From assembly GCA_034659895.1 (NCBI GenBank), contig JAYEIF010000232.1, positions 1-7,942 on the forward strand: 7,942 nucleotides of DNA, given 5' to 3'. This DNA is from B120-G9 sp034659895. GTDB lineage: Bacteria > Zixibacteria > MSB-5A5 > GN15 > FEB-12. The notes under the pieces were generated by a model. That model saw only the letters and a list, made by a program, of their open reading frames with translations, was not told where the DNA came from and ran no database searches. Numbering within the stretch: the stretch's first letter is position 1; every line of letters begins with the position of its first letter. Shown here piece by piece: positions 1-6,382 of the stretch. The position numbers and the translations under genes are program-made.

Positions 1-1
1 T

Positions 2-31
2 AAAGATGACGAGTCGGAGAAACCAGAGTAG
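2..31 (+). CDS. Possible C-terminal tail of an upstream gene (partial)
   Basis: Reading from base 2, an open frame gives KDDESEKPE followed by TAG at 29-31, and a strong hairpin terminator starts 30 bases later. A charged, acidic tail like this is common at protein ends, and its position just ahead of a plus-strand terminator is what the end of a gene would look like. Only nine residues are visible, so the family cannot be named. The other two plus frames also close soon (TAA at 1-3, TAG at 48-50), so the choice of frame is a guess based on the residue composition and the terminator. Confidence 0.3.
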   Translation, partial: KDDESEKPE

Positions 32-61
32 AGCTGTTTTTCAAATATAGATTAGCTAAAG

Positions 62-96
62 AAAATCGGCGGCCCTTTGAGGATCGCCGATTTTTT
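62..96. terminator. Bidirectional rho-independent terminator
   Basis: A perfect 10-bp stem, AAAATCGGCG (62-71) against CGCCGATTTT (85-94), encloses a 13-base loop. On the plus strand the stem runs into six T residues (91-96). On the minus strand the A run at 62-65 becomes a T tract that continues as TTTTCTTT. The hairpin lies between a possible plus-strand gene tail and the stop of the minus-strand lipoprotein gene at 126, so it can end transcription from both sides. Confidence 0.88.
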
Positions 97-125
97 CATA
101 TAATACTGTGAAGATTACAGCTAAC

Positions 126-1121
126 TTAAAATATAATCCAGAACTCCTCAGAGAAACCACGATAGTTACTGCCCGTTGTGAATAAGTGCTGCTCATCAAG
201 CACACCTAATTGCACCTTGACTGAATCTACTGATGTAAAATCAATGTCTTCAGTAAATCCTGTATTCATCTTTCGACAGAGCACAAGAGTATATTCGGTT
301 ACTGTAGAATCATAGTCAGAAACTGCTCTTGTATCCCAGCGGCTACCCCTGATTTCATCGTTTCGATAGGGAGCAGTCAGAGAAGTATCAATACGGAAAC
401 CAGGGATTTTCTGACCTATTTCCCAACCGTGAGTGCTTTTCCACCAAACAGGATCACCATTCTTAATAGCATCATCCATAAGAAGTACATATCCATTGAA
501 TTCACATGTATCTTTATGGCAATAGTTACAATTACTATTTTCAAACTCGACTTTGAGATTTGCCCCTGTGCCGTTGGCATCTGTAATAAGCGTATCATTA
601 TTCCAAGTCATACCCTCCGCCAAACCTCCAGCACCCGTAGTAAGAACTCGCCAATTCCAGACATCCCATCCTCCATCCGGAGCACCATCAAACATAACAT
701 ACATTTGATCCTCTTGACCGCTTTCTGGGGATGATGAAATTGTAAGTGATGGTGTAGTATCTGTTATTGTATAAGCGCTAGGCCACACAGAAAATGTTGC
801 ATCCGTCCATCGAAGCCAAAGATACAGCGAGTCACTTCGATTAACAGCTTTGACCATAACATTACTGGTAATAGCTTGAGCTGTAGAGGGAATAAGCTTG
901 GCAGGTGGATTGCCACAAGAAACATCCACTGTTATTGAATCAACAGAATCCCATGCACTCGCCAAAGCATCATCAAGAAGATAGTCGGTAACTGTTGTAT
1001 TAACTGTCAAGCGAGGAGTTGTATCATTGTGATTAGTGCCATTGTCACCACCGTCATCACCGCCACAGCCAAGATACAGCCCAACCGACAAAAGGACAAT
1101 AAACGGCATAAATTTTCTCAT
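126..1121 (-). CDS. Lipoprotein with EB_dh-like heme-binding domain and one CxxCH c-heme motif
   Basis: A 331-residue exported protein. The N-terminus has MRK, a hydrophobic stretch (about 4-17) and a lipobox-like YLGC with Cys19 as the probable lipidated residue. Tyr at -3 is unusual for a lipobox. A Gly/Asp/Asn-rich linker (about 20-33) follows. The body resembles the ethylbenzene dehydrogenase gamma-subunit-like heme domain (EB_dh / DMSO reductase family subunit): a beta strand with LYLWLRWTD (99-107), then EDQMYVMFDG (137-146), a WDVWNWRV segment (152-159), and a C-terminal TLVLCRKM...D...SVKVQLGVLDE pattern. A CxxCH motif (C198, C201, H202) with a further C206 predicts a covalently bound c-type heme, besides any non-covalent heme in the EB_dh fold. 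Its role is presumably electron transfer or heme sensing at the cell envelope; no redox partner lies in the window. The ATG is well placed: GGAGG (complement of 1131-1135) lies 9 bases upstream. The phosphatase gene ends 78 bases upstream with no terminator between, so co-transcription is possible. Confidence 0.8.
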   Translation of the reverse strand: MRKFMPFIVLLSVGLYLGCGGDDGGDNGTNHNDTTPRLTVNTTVTDYLLDDALASAWDSVDSITVDVSCGNPPAKLIPSTAQAITSNVMVKAVNRSDSLYLWLRWTDATFSVWPSAYTITDTTPSLTISSSPESGQEDQMYVMFDGAPDGGWDVWNWRVLTTGAGGLAEGMTWNNDTLITDANGTGANLKVEFENSNCNYCHKDTCEFNGYVLLMDDAIKNGDPVWWKSTHGWEIGQKIPGFRIDTSLTAPYRNDEIRGSRWDTRAVSDYDSTVTEYTLVLCRKMNTGFTEDIDFTSVDSVKVQLGVLDEQHLFTTGSNYRGFSEEFWIIF

Positions 1122-1199
1122 TTTAATAGTCCTCCAGATTGAAATTTTTTGTCACTCTCATATAAGATAACAAATATACCGCAATATACAAAGGAAAAC

Positions 1200-2963
1200 T
1201 TACTTGTTACGCTTGAGAACAATCATTGTGAAGTCGTCAAAGATGTGGTCTGGTGCGGCATGAGCTCTAACTGCCCGGTGGATGACATCCTGTATCTGAT
1301 GGGCTGGCTTTCTCCGATTTTCCTTGATTAGCTCAATGAGCCGTTCCACACCAAACTGATCGCCATTTCGCCCGAAAACTTCCGTGATACCGTCGGTATA
1401 GAAAACGACAATTTCACCCGAATTGAGGAAAACAGGACGCTCCTCGTATATGGCACCCTGCTTTACTCCCAGCACCGGTCCTCCCTCACGCAAAAACTCA
1501 ACTTTCCCATTCGCTCGTAAAAGAACAGGCAAATCGTGGCCACAGTTACAAAATGTCAGTATATGATTGCGAGAGTCAAGCACACAGTAAAGAGCCGTAA
1601 CAAAATTCCCCGGCTTGATTGATTCAAACAACAGATTGTTGACTTTACTTGCAATTGTACGGATGGAATAGTTGTTGCGTATCTCTGCAATCAGGGATGC
1701 TCGAAATGATGCCATAATCAACGACGCAGGGACTCCTTTGCCGGAAACATCGCCAATAGCAATGCCTGTTTGATTATCTACAATTCTAATGAAATCGTAA
1801 TAGTCACCGCCTACCTGGCCTGACGGGATATTTATGCCGGAGACGTCATATCCGGAAAGGCGAGGATTGCTATGCGGGAGGAAGGTGCGCTGAATTTCCC
1901 GAGCCACGTTGAGTTGCTCTTCTATCTTTTTTCCTACCAGAATCTCCTCATGGAGGCGTGCGCGTTCTATGGAGATAGCTGCTTGCGAGGCAAAGGCTTG
2001 TATAAGCGAAAGGTGTCGATGATTGAAAGCTTGCAGATTGTCTGATTCGAGATTGAACACTCCGATAACTTTACCATCCGGACCATTTGTGCCCAGAATC
2101 AAAGGAGCTACTATTTCACTTTGTGTCTGAGCTCGCACTTCGACATAACGCTCATCCTGAGAAACATCGCCGACAATCACAGGTTCGCCTGTGGTTACCA
2201 CACGCCCGATGATTCCCTGACCGATTTTTACTGCAAGTTGTGCATCTTTACCAGTACTATAGCCTTCGGTCAAAATTGACTCTATATTGCTCTTTTTCGG
2301 ATCAACCAAAAATACACCACCAGCATCAAAATCAATTACCTTTTTCAGTGAGAGAACAATCTCCTTTAATACTTCATCCAGATGAAGTGAACTGGACAGC
2401 TTGATTCCAATTTCATATAGCAGGTTTTTTTCAAGGGCTTCTCGTTTCACTTCACGGTAAAGATGAGTATTGTCAATAGCTACTGCCATCTGATTTGCTA
2501 AACCGACAAGAACATCCTTATCGGCGGCAGTGAACTTTCCCTCACACTTGTTGATGGCTTCAATGACCCCAATCATTTGACCCTTGCCGATTAGCGGAAC
2601 TGTTACCAATGAGTGAATCTTAATATCTCCCTGGTCTTCGATTTCCTTGTCGATTCGAGAATCATCAGTAACATTATCAATTAACACTGACTCCCGATAT
2701 TTTGCCACAAATCCCACTATTCCACCGCCCAACTCGTGACGGAAGACGCTAAGATGCTCCTGTCCGCTTTTGAGAAATCTCATTTTTACATCAGTACGAT
2801 CATGGTCAATACGAAAGACCAGTGCTGCTTCTGCTCCAACGGCTGTCATAACCAACCGTAGAATCCGAGCCATTAGTTCCTCATATTCGAGGGTAGTATT
2901 GAACGTCCGCGCTGCTTCCAGAAGCAGTTTCTCCATACGCGTATGGTTAATAGAATTTGACAT
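1200..2963 (-). CDS. GAF-GAF-SpoIIE serine phosphatase (RsbU-like, PP2C family)
   Basis: A 587-residue cytoplasmic signalling protein with no signal peptide or membrane segment. Order of parts: a short N-terminal helix, GAF1 (about 26-165), a helical linker (about 166-190), GAF2 (about 193-335), a coiled-coil linker ending in AREIQRTFLP (354-363), which is typical just before these phosphatase domains, and a SpoIIE/PP2C domain (about 375-584). Metal-binding acidic motifs are present: GGDYYD (385-390), GDVSGKG (404-410), FYTDGITE (521-528) and DDFTMIVL (576-583). The catalytic core therefore looks intact. The usual GHNP motif reads GHDLP (475-479), a mild variation. In the family, such enzymes dephosphorylate phosphoserine on anti-sigma-factor antagonists (STAS proteins) in partner-switching pathways, with GAF domains sensing small ligands or redox state. 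No STAS antagonist or kinase is encoded nearby, so the target is unknown. The ATG at 2963 has no clear Shine-Dalgarno sequence. An internal Met10 (ATG at 2936) also lacks one. The start is therefore the least certain part of the model. Confidence 0.9.
   Translation of the reverse strand: MSNSINHTRMEKLLLEAARTFNTTLEYEELMARILRLVMTAVGAEAALVFRIDHDRTDVKMRFLKSGQEHLSVFRHELGGGIVGFVAKYRESVLIDNVTDDSRIDKEIEDQGDIKIHSLVTVPLIGKGQMIGVIEAINKCEGKFTAADKDVLVGLANQMAVAIDNTHLYREVKREALEKNLLYEIGIKLSSSLHLDEVLKEIVLSLKKVIDFDAGGVFLVDPKKSNIESILTEGYSTGKDAQLAVKIGQGIIGRVVTTGEPVIVGDVSQDERYVEVRAQTQSEIVAPLILGTNGPDGKVIGVFNLESDNLQAFNHRHLSLIQAFASQAAISIERARLHEEILVGKKIEEQLNVAREIQRTFLPHSNPRLSGYDVSGINIPSGQVGGDYYDFIRIVDNQTGIAIGDVSGKGVPASLIMASFRASLIAEIRNNYSIRTIASKVNNLLFESIKPGNFVTALYCVLDSRNHILTFCNCGHDLPVLLRANGKVEFLREGGPVLGVKQGAIYEERPVFLNSGEIVVFYTDGITEVFGRNGDQFGVERLIELIKENRRKPAHQIQDVIHRAVRAHAAPDHIFDDFTMIVLKRNK
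2933..2946. repeat. Perfect 14-bp palindrome in the first codons of the phosphatase gene
   Basis: CCATACGCGTATGG is its own reverse complement. It spans codons 6-11 of the phosphatase gene and lies about 20-35 bases downstream of the predicted transcription start. A site here could act as a downstream operator. One perfect 14-bp palindrome is roughly what chance would give in a window this size, so its location is the only reason to record it. Confidence 0.4.
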
Positions 2964-2973
2964 CTTGCGGTTT

Positions 2974-3001
2974 ATAGTAAAGCAAAGACAGAATTTGTCA
3001 A
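2974..3001 (-). promoter_or_regulatory. Sigma-70-type promoter for the SpoIIE phosphatase gene
   Basis: On the minus strand a perfect -35 TTGACA (complement of 2996-3001) is followed after 16 bases by TACTAT (complement of 2974-2979), a 4 of 6 match to the -10 consensus. Transcription would start near 2967, only about four bases before the ATG at 2963, giving an almost leaderless message. Of the 156 bases between the TPR and phosphatase genes (2964-3119), the only other structure seen is a short inverted repeat at 3028-3043. No convincing terminator for the TPR gene is visible. Confidence 0.5.
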
Positions 3002-3027
3002 TGGCGATTGATAATGTTTACTTAGGA

Positions 3028-3043
3028 TTGTGATATTGCACAA
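3028..3043. repeat. Inverted repeat TTGTG-N6-CACAA upstream of the phosphatase promoter
   Basis: Two perfect 5-bp arms, TTGTG (3028-3032) and CACAA (3039-3043), are separated by six bases. The site begins 27 bases upstream of the predicted -35 box of the minus-strand phosphatase gene. The geometry is similar to dimeric regulator sites of the CRP/FNR type, but the half-sites do not match either consensus, so no regulator can be named. Arms this short arise easily by chance. Confidence 0.25.
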
Positions 3044-3119
3044 CTTTAATTTGACGAAAAGCTGCACATGGAATCCGTAACATTTCAATGGCTAAAATTA
3101 TTAAATTCTTCCCTGCCTG

Positions 3120-4118
3120 CTATTTCTCCAGTTCAGCAATTCGCTCGTTTATTCCATCCCAGACCTCTGGCCACGTCTTGTCATAGCCTTCAAGTTGGTA
3201 TTCCTCACGGGCGCGGTAGAGCATTTTGAGGCCGGAGTCTTTCTTCCCATCTGCAATATCAGCTTCACCGAGATCTTCACAGGTTTGCCCAATTGCACCA
3301 TGATTCTCCAGCCTTTCTGCCCACGCTAATACTGGTCGCAGCCATTTTCTGGATTTGTCGTTCTTGCCAAGGAAACGGTAAGTCATGCCAATATGATAAT
3401 CTGCGAATAGTTTAGCAACCTCACCTGAGAAACGCCAGTGATACTCTCGAGCCTTAAGATAATAAGTTAATGCGGAATCATACTGCTTAATTTCCCAGTA
3501 TGTGCAGGCGAGATTATTAAACAACGGTCCCAGCCAACTTTCATTATCAGAAGCTTCGGCTATTTCAATTCCACGATGTCCCCATTCTATTTGATCCTCG
3601 GGAGCCTCAGAAATAATCGCTATCATATGAACGGCATCAACCGCCCTTCCCAACAGAGCATTTACATTGCAGAAATCAAACATCTTCTCAAACGTAACCC
3701 TTGCTGACTTGAGGTCATTATCCTGCCATTCAAACCGACCTCGTACTCCGAGATACCGTGACCAGCCCATAGGGTCCGACTCGTTAGCTATATCTCCAGC
3801 TTTTGATAACCACTTGCGGCCTATTTCAGTATCACCGAGAATAAGGTTCATACGAGCCATCTGTGCCAGAGCTTCCGTTTCTACAGAGACATTAAATTCC
3901 TTCTGAGATTCCTCCATTGCTGTTCGGTATTGTTCCAGAGCAAGTTTGTAATTATGGGAGTTAAAAGTTGCATCAGCTTTTTTCAACAGTGAATCAGCAC
4001 TTATAGGAATATCATTCATATTTGTTCCTTTATTCTTTTGCTCGATTGACAAAACCACTGGTGCCCATGTCAGCAATAGTAGAGAGGCAATTATCAGCAT
4101 CAAAAATAATCTATTCAT
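3120..4118 (-). CDS. Secreted TPR-repeat protein
   Basis: A 332-residue protein with a clear N-terminal signal sequence: MNR, a hydrophobic core (about 4-22) and a probable signal peptidase I site after VLS (22-24). There is no lipobox cysteine, so a periplasmic or secreted location is expected. The rest is helical with tetratricopeptide-type helix pairs. The clearest are at about 42-75 (ADATFNSHNYKLALEQY), 82-113, 118-150, 157-190, 195-228 (NNLACTYWEIKQYDSALTYY), 235-268 and 277-309. The segments AVDAVHMIAI and NNLACTYWE recall unnamed TPR proteins of environmental bacteria; that is from memory, not a search. TPR arrays bind partner proteins or peptides, and no catalytic motif is visible. 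AAAGGA (complement of 4126-4131) lies 7 bases before the ATG, supporting this start. The gene is divergent from gmd and upstream of the phosphatase gene on the same strand. A direct functional link is not shown, since the two proteins should sit in different compartments. Confidence 0.82.
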   Translation of the reverse strand: MNRLFLMLIIASLLLLTWAPVVLSIEQKNKGTNMNDIPISADSLLKKADATFNSHNYKLALEQYRTAMEESQKEFNVSVETEALAQMARMNLILGDTEIGRKWLSKAGDIANESDPMGWSRYLGVRGRFEWQDNDLKSARVTFEKMFDFCNVNALLGRAVDAVHMIAIISEAPEDQIEWGHRGIEIAEASDNESWLGPLFNNLACTYWEIKQYDSALTYYLKAREYHWRFSGEVAKLFADYHIGMTYRFLGKNDKSRKWLRPVLAWAERLENHGAIGQTCEDLGEADIADGKKDSGLKMLYRAREEYQLEGYDKTWPEVWDGINERIAELEK

Positions 4119-4158
4119 ATAATTTTCCTTTTCAGGCTTCTATTTAGCATCATAATTC

Positions 4159-4176
4159 AGGTATTTATTGATACCT
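4159..4176. repeat. Inverted repeat AGGTAT-N6-ATACCT
   Basis: Perfect 6-bp arms at 4159-4164 and 4171-4176 flank TTATTG. The site lies 41-58 bases upstream of the TPR gene ATG, where a promoter or operator would be expected. The spacing would suit a dimeric DNA-binding protein. The arms are short, so chance is a real alternative. Confidence 0.3.
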
Positions 4177-4313
4177 ATGTAAGATAAAGTATAACATCAT
4201 AGAATCCTATCTCCCATAAGAAATTTGTTCTAAACATATTTTCAAACCTGCTATGAGACAAGTCATATAACAGATAAAAGCGAATTAGTTTATTAGAGAT
4301 AGCTTGATTATGT

Positions 4314-4341
4314 TTGACTATCTATTAAGCAGAGCTATATT
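4314..4341 (+). promoter_or_regulatory. Sigma-70-type promoter of the gmd-rmd-wbpA operon
   Basis: The -35 box TTGACT (4314-4319, 5 of 6 matches) and the -10 box TATATT (4336-4341, 5 of 6 matches) are separated by 16 bases. Transcription would start near 4348. This leaves a leader of about 75 bases before the gmd ATG at 4422. It also puts the in-frame TTG at 4347 at or before the transcription start, arguing against that longer start. Confidence 0.65.
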
Positions 4342-4406
4342 AAATCTTGAAAAAGTCATTGACGGTTGTCTGCAAATTAGCAGTGGCTGTTATCACCAAT
4401 ATTGAT

Positions 4407-4414
4407 GAAGGTGA
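4407..4414 (+). promoter_or_regulatory. Ribosome binding site that sets the gmd start
   Basis: GAAGGTGA ends 7 bases before the ATG at 4422. The upstream in-frame TTG (4347) has no comparable sequence and would add 25 residues before the Rossmann strand, so the site decides for the ATG. Confidence 0.65.
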
Positions 4415-4421
4415 ATCTTCG

Positions 4422-5384
4422 ATGAAAGCTCTTATTACCGGTATCACCGGACAGGATGGTTCGTACCTTGCTGAACTTCTTCTGAAAGAGGGATACGAAG
4501 TAATCGGCATGGTACGACGAGCCTCAACCGAATCGTTTGAACGTATCAATCACATCAAGGGGGAAATTACACTGGCTCAGGCAGATCTCCTTGATCAGTT
4601 ATCAATCAACAGGATAATCGAAGAGCACCACCCTGATGAAATATACAACTTGGCGGCTCAATCATTTGTCCCTGCCAGTTGGAGTCAACCGGTATTGACA
4701 GGAGAGTTCGATGCGCTGGGAGTAACCAAAGTCCTGGAAGCAATCAGACAGGTTGATCGCAATATCCGTTTCTATCAGGCGTCATCATCCGAGATGTTCG
4801 GTAAGGTTCATGAGGTTCCACAGAGTGAAAAGACGCCTTTTTATCCTCGTTCGCCGTATGGTGTAGCTAAGGTATATGGTCACTGGATTACGGTCAATTA
4901 TCGCGAAAGCTATAACCTTCACGCTTCTTCGGGTATTCTGTTCAACCATGAGTCTCCACGTCGCGGTCTTGAGTTTGTTACACGAAAAATTACCGATGGC
5001 GCAGTACGAATAAAACTGGGGTTAGCCAACAAGCTTGCTCTTGGCAATCTTGATGCCAAGCGTGACTGGGGATACGCGGGGGACTACGTTCGCGCAATGT
5101 GGTTAATGCTCCAACAACCAGAGCCATCGGACTATGTTATTTCGAGTGGTCAAACTCATTCTGTAAAAGAATTTGTGCAACTGGCTTTTAGTCATCTCGA
5201 TCTGGATTACAAGGAATATGTAGTGAAAGATCCTCGTTTTGTTCGACCGGCGGAAGTTGATTTGCTTCTTGGAAATTCTACCAAGGCAAAGAAAGAACTT
5301 AAATGGGAACCATCGGTTTCATTTGAGGAGTTAGTCAAAATGATGGTTAATGCTGATATTAAGCGTTTATCGGAGGACAAGTAA
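4422..5384 (+). CDS. gmd: GDP-mannose 4,6-dehydratase
   Basis: A 320-residue short-chain dehydrogenase/reductase (extended type) that converts GDP-D-mannose to GDP-4-keto-6-deoxy-D-mannose in the cytoplasm. The NAD(P)-binding loop TGITGQDG (6-13) follows directly on the first strand. GMD-type signatures include DEIYNLAAQSFV (72-83), the active-site segment QASSSEMFG (119-127) with Ser122 in the position usually held by Thr, and Glu124, the Tyr146-x3-Lys150 pair, and NHESPRRG (175-182). RDWGYAGDYVRAMW (214-227) and the C-terminal RPAEVDLLLGNSTKAKKELKW (275-295) fit the sugar-nucleotide-binding half. The length suits the short bacterial GMD group that is often paired with Rmd (the Pseudomonas aeruginosa enzyme is about this size). 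The ATG at 4422 is preferred to the TTG at 4347 because the Shine-Dalgarno sequence, the predicted transcription start and the family N-terminus all agree. The gene is the first of the operon; rmd begins four bases after its stop. Confidence 0.93.
   Translation: MKALITGITGQDGSYLAELLLKEGYEVIGMVRRASTESFERINHIKGEITLAQADLLDQLSINRIIEEHHPDEIYNLAAQSFVPASWSQPVLTGEFDALGVTKVLEAIRQVDRNIRFYQASSSEMFGKVHEVPQSEKTPFYPRSPYGVAKVYGHWITVNYRESYNLHASSGILFNHESPRRGLEFVTRKITDGAVRIKLGLANKLALGNLDAKRDWGYAGDYVRAMWLMLQQPEPSDYVISSGQTHSVKEFVQLAFSHLDLDYKEYVVKDPRFVRPAEVDLLLGNSTKAKKELKWEPSVSFEELVKMMVNADIKRLSEDK
5372..5376 (+). promoter_or_regulatory. Ribosome binding site for rmd with long spacing
   Basis: GGAGG inside the last codons of gmd lies 12 bases before the TTG start of rmd. 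The spacing is longer than usual. An in-frame stop (TAA at 5386-5388) lies directly before the TTG, so no earlier start is possible. Translation coupled to gmd termination may help initiation. Confidence 0.55.
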
Positions 5385-5388
5385 ATAA

Positions 5389-6357
5389 TTGAGAAAGCCC
5401 CATGCTTTCATAACCGGCATTGGTGGATTTGCTGGATCATTTCTGGCTGAGGAACTTCTGAACCACGGTTATCGTGTGTCAGGAGCATTATTGAAAGGCG
5501 AATCAACTAAGAATATCAAACTCATTAAGAGTAGTCTCGAATTGGTATATCTGGATATTCTTGATTCCGACCGCACTATACAAATTGTCAAGAAACTTAA
5601 ACCTGACTACATTTTTCATTTAGCAGCTTTAGCATCTGTGGGGAAATCGTTTTCGATGGAGAGACTTACATTTCGTGTTAATGTTGAAGGCACTCTCAAT
5701 GTGTTACAGGCAGCAGAGAAACTTCCCAAAATAAAGAAAATGGTTTTTGTTAGTTCAGCAGACTGCTATGGGAAATTCAGCCCGAAGAATAAAACTCTTA
5801 CTGAGAGTCAACCTTTGAACCCAATTTCACCCTATGGAATATCCAAAGCCACTGCTGAACATTTCTGCCGTTACTACGCACGGAGACGAAATGTGCCTGT
5901 AACAATAGCCAGGTCGTTCAATCACTGCGGACCCCGTCAGGAAGAGAACTTTGTCGTACCAGATTTCGCCCGACAGATTGCCGCTATTGAACTGGGGTTG
6001 CAGAAACCTCGTATGGCGGTAGGTGATTTAAGCGCCAAACGAGATTTTTCTGACGTTCGCGATATTGTCCGCGGCTACCGCATGATTGCCGAGAATGGCA
6101 AACCCGAACGAGCATATCAACTATGTTCAGGCCGAGCTGTTTCAATTCAAACAGTACTTAATATTTTACTCGGGTTCACATCAAAGAAAGTCCGTGTAGT
6201 TACTGACCGTTCCCGACTGCGAAAGAGTGACATTCCAGTTCTGCGCGGAAGTAATAGCAGAGCGGTTCAAGAGCTTGTTTATAGATCCCGATACACTATA
6301 AAGACAACATTGTGCGATACATACGAATATTGGATTGCAAAATTATCCTCCAATTAG
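5389..6357 (+). CDS. rmd: GDP-4-keto-6-deoxy-D-mannose reductase (GDP-D-rhamnose forming)
   Basis: A 322-residue extended SDR that most likely reduces GDP-4-keto-6-deoxy-D-mannose, the product of the preceding gene, to GDP-D-rhamnose. Visible features are the nucleotide-binding loop TGIGGFAG (9-16), FHLAALASVGKSF (76-88), the active-site SSADCYG (122-128) with Ser123, and the Tyr149-x3-Lys153 pair. The run RSFNHCGPRQEENFVVPDFA (175-194), GDLSAKRDFSDVRDIVRGY (212-230) and YQLCSGRAVSIQTVL (243-257) are the Rmd-type pattern. The motifs differ from those of GDP-fucose synthase (Fcl/WcaG), so GDP-L-fucose is less likely. Translation starts at TTG: an in-frame stop lies immediately upstream and the Rossmann strand begins at residue 6, leaving no other start. 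Near the C-terminus the usual NSR...GW pattern reads NSRAVQEL without the GW. The gene sits four bases after gmd, so the two are almost certainly co-transcribed. Other nucleotide-sugar reductases or epimerases remain possible. Confidence 0.87.
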   Translation: MRKPHAFITGIGGFAGSFLAEELLNHGYRVSGALLKGESTKNIKLIKSSLELVYLDILDSDRTIQIVKKLKPDYIFHLAALASVGKSFSMERLTFRVNVEGTLNVLQAAEKLPKIKKMVFVSSADCYGKFSPKNKTLTESQPLNPISPYGISKATAEHFCRYYARRRNVPVTIARSFNHCGPRQEENFVVPDFARQIAAIELGLQKPRMAVGDLSAKRDFSDVRDIVRGYRMIAENGKPERAYQLCSGRAVSIQTVLNILLGFTSKKVRVVTDRSRLRKSDIPVLRGSNSRAVQELVYRSRYTIKTTLCDTYEYWIAKLSSN

Positions 6358-6370
6358 TTATGGAGATGGC

Positions 6371-6375
6371 AGGAG
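6371..6375 (+). promoter_or_regulatory. Ribosome binding site that sets the UDP-sugar dehydrogenase start
   Basis: AGGAG ends 7 bases before the ATG at 6383. The longer in-frame alternative, TTG at 6335, would overlap the end of rmd by 23 bases and lacks such a site. Confidence 0.7.
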
Positions 6376-6382
6376 AACAAGG

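Larger units (their letters stand above)
4119..4421. other. Divergent intergenic region between the TPR gene and gmd
   Basis: These 303 AT-rich bases contain no supportable gene. They hold the ribosome binding site of the TPR gene (complement of 4126-4131), an inverted repeat at 4159-4176, a good rightward promoter at 4314-4341, and a leader of about 75 bases before the gmd ATG. Within the leader CTGC (4370-4373) and GCAG (4380-4383) flank an AATT core and form a 14-base near-palindrome. Six-base arms AGATAG (4297-4302) and CTATCT (4318-4323) straddle the -35 box. For the leftward TPR gene I see a TATGAT -10-like sequence near 4147-4152 (complement) but no matching -35, so its promoter is not assigned. 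Confidence 0.6.

Noticed and set aside
416..598. Minus-strand 60-codon frame inside the lipoprotein gene
   Set aside because: It is an alternative frame of the same strand within a well-supported gene, with no separate start signal.
429..734. Plus-strand 101-codon open frame
   Set aside because: It lies wholly opposite the heme lipoprotein gene, has no Shine-Dalgarno sequence at its start and no recognisable motif. It reads as an antisense shadow.
1149..1331. Plus-strand 60-codon open frame
   Set aside because: It runs across the gap between two minus-strand genes and into the end of the phosphatase gene in antisense. No family features are visible.
2770..3033. Plus-strand 87-codon open frame
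   Set aside because: It is mostly antisense to the phosphatase N-terminus, Arg/Ser-rich in the manner of reverse-strand frames, and without a ribosome binding site.
2998..3092. Direct repeat TCAATGGC at 2998-3005 and 3085-3092
   Set aside because: An 8-base match within a region of this length has a sizeable chance probability and no other feature coincides with both copies.
3667..3906. Plus-strand 79-codon open frame
   Set aside because: It is antisense to the TPR gene with no independent start signal or motif.
4340..4549. Minus-strand 69-codon open frame
   Set aside because: It overlaps the gmd promoter and gmd coding sequence in antisense, with no supporting signal.
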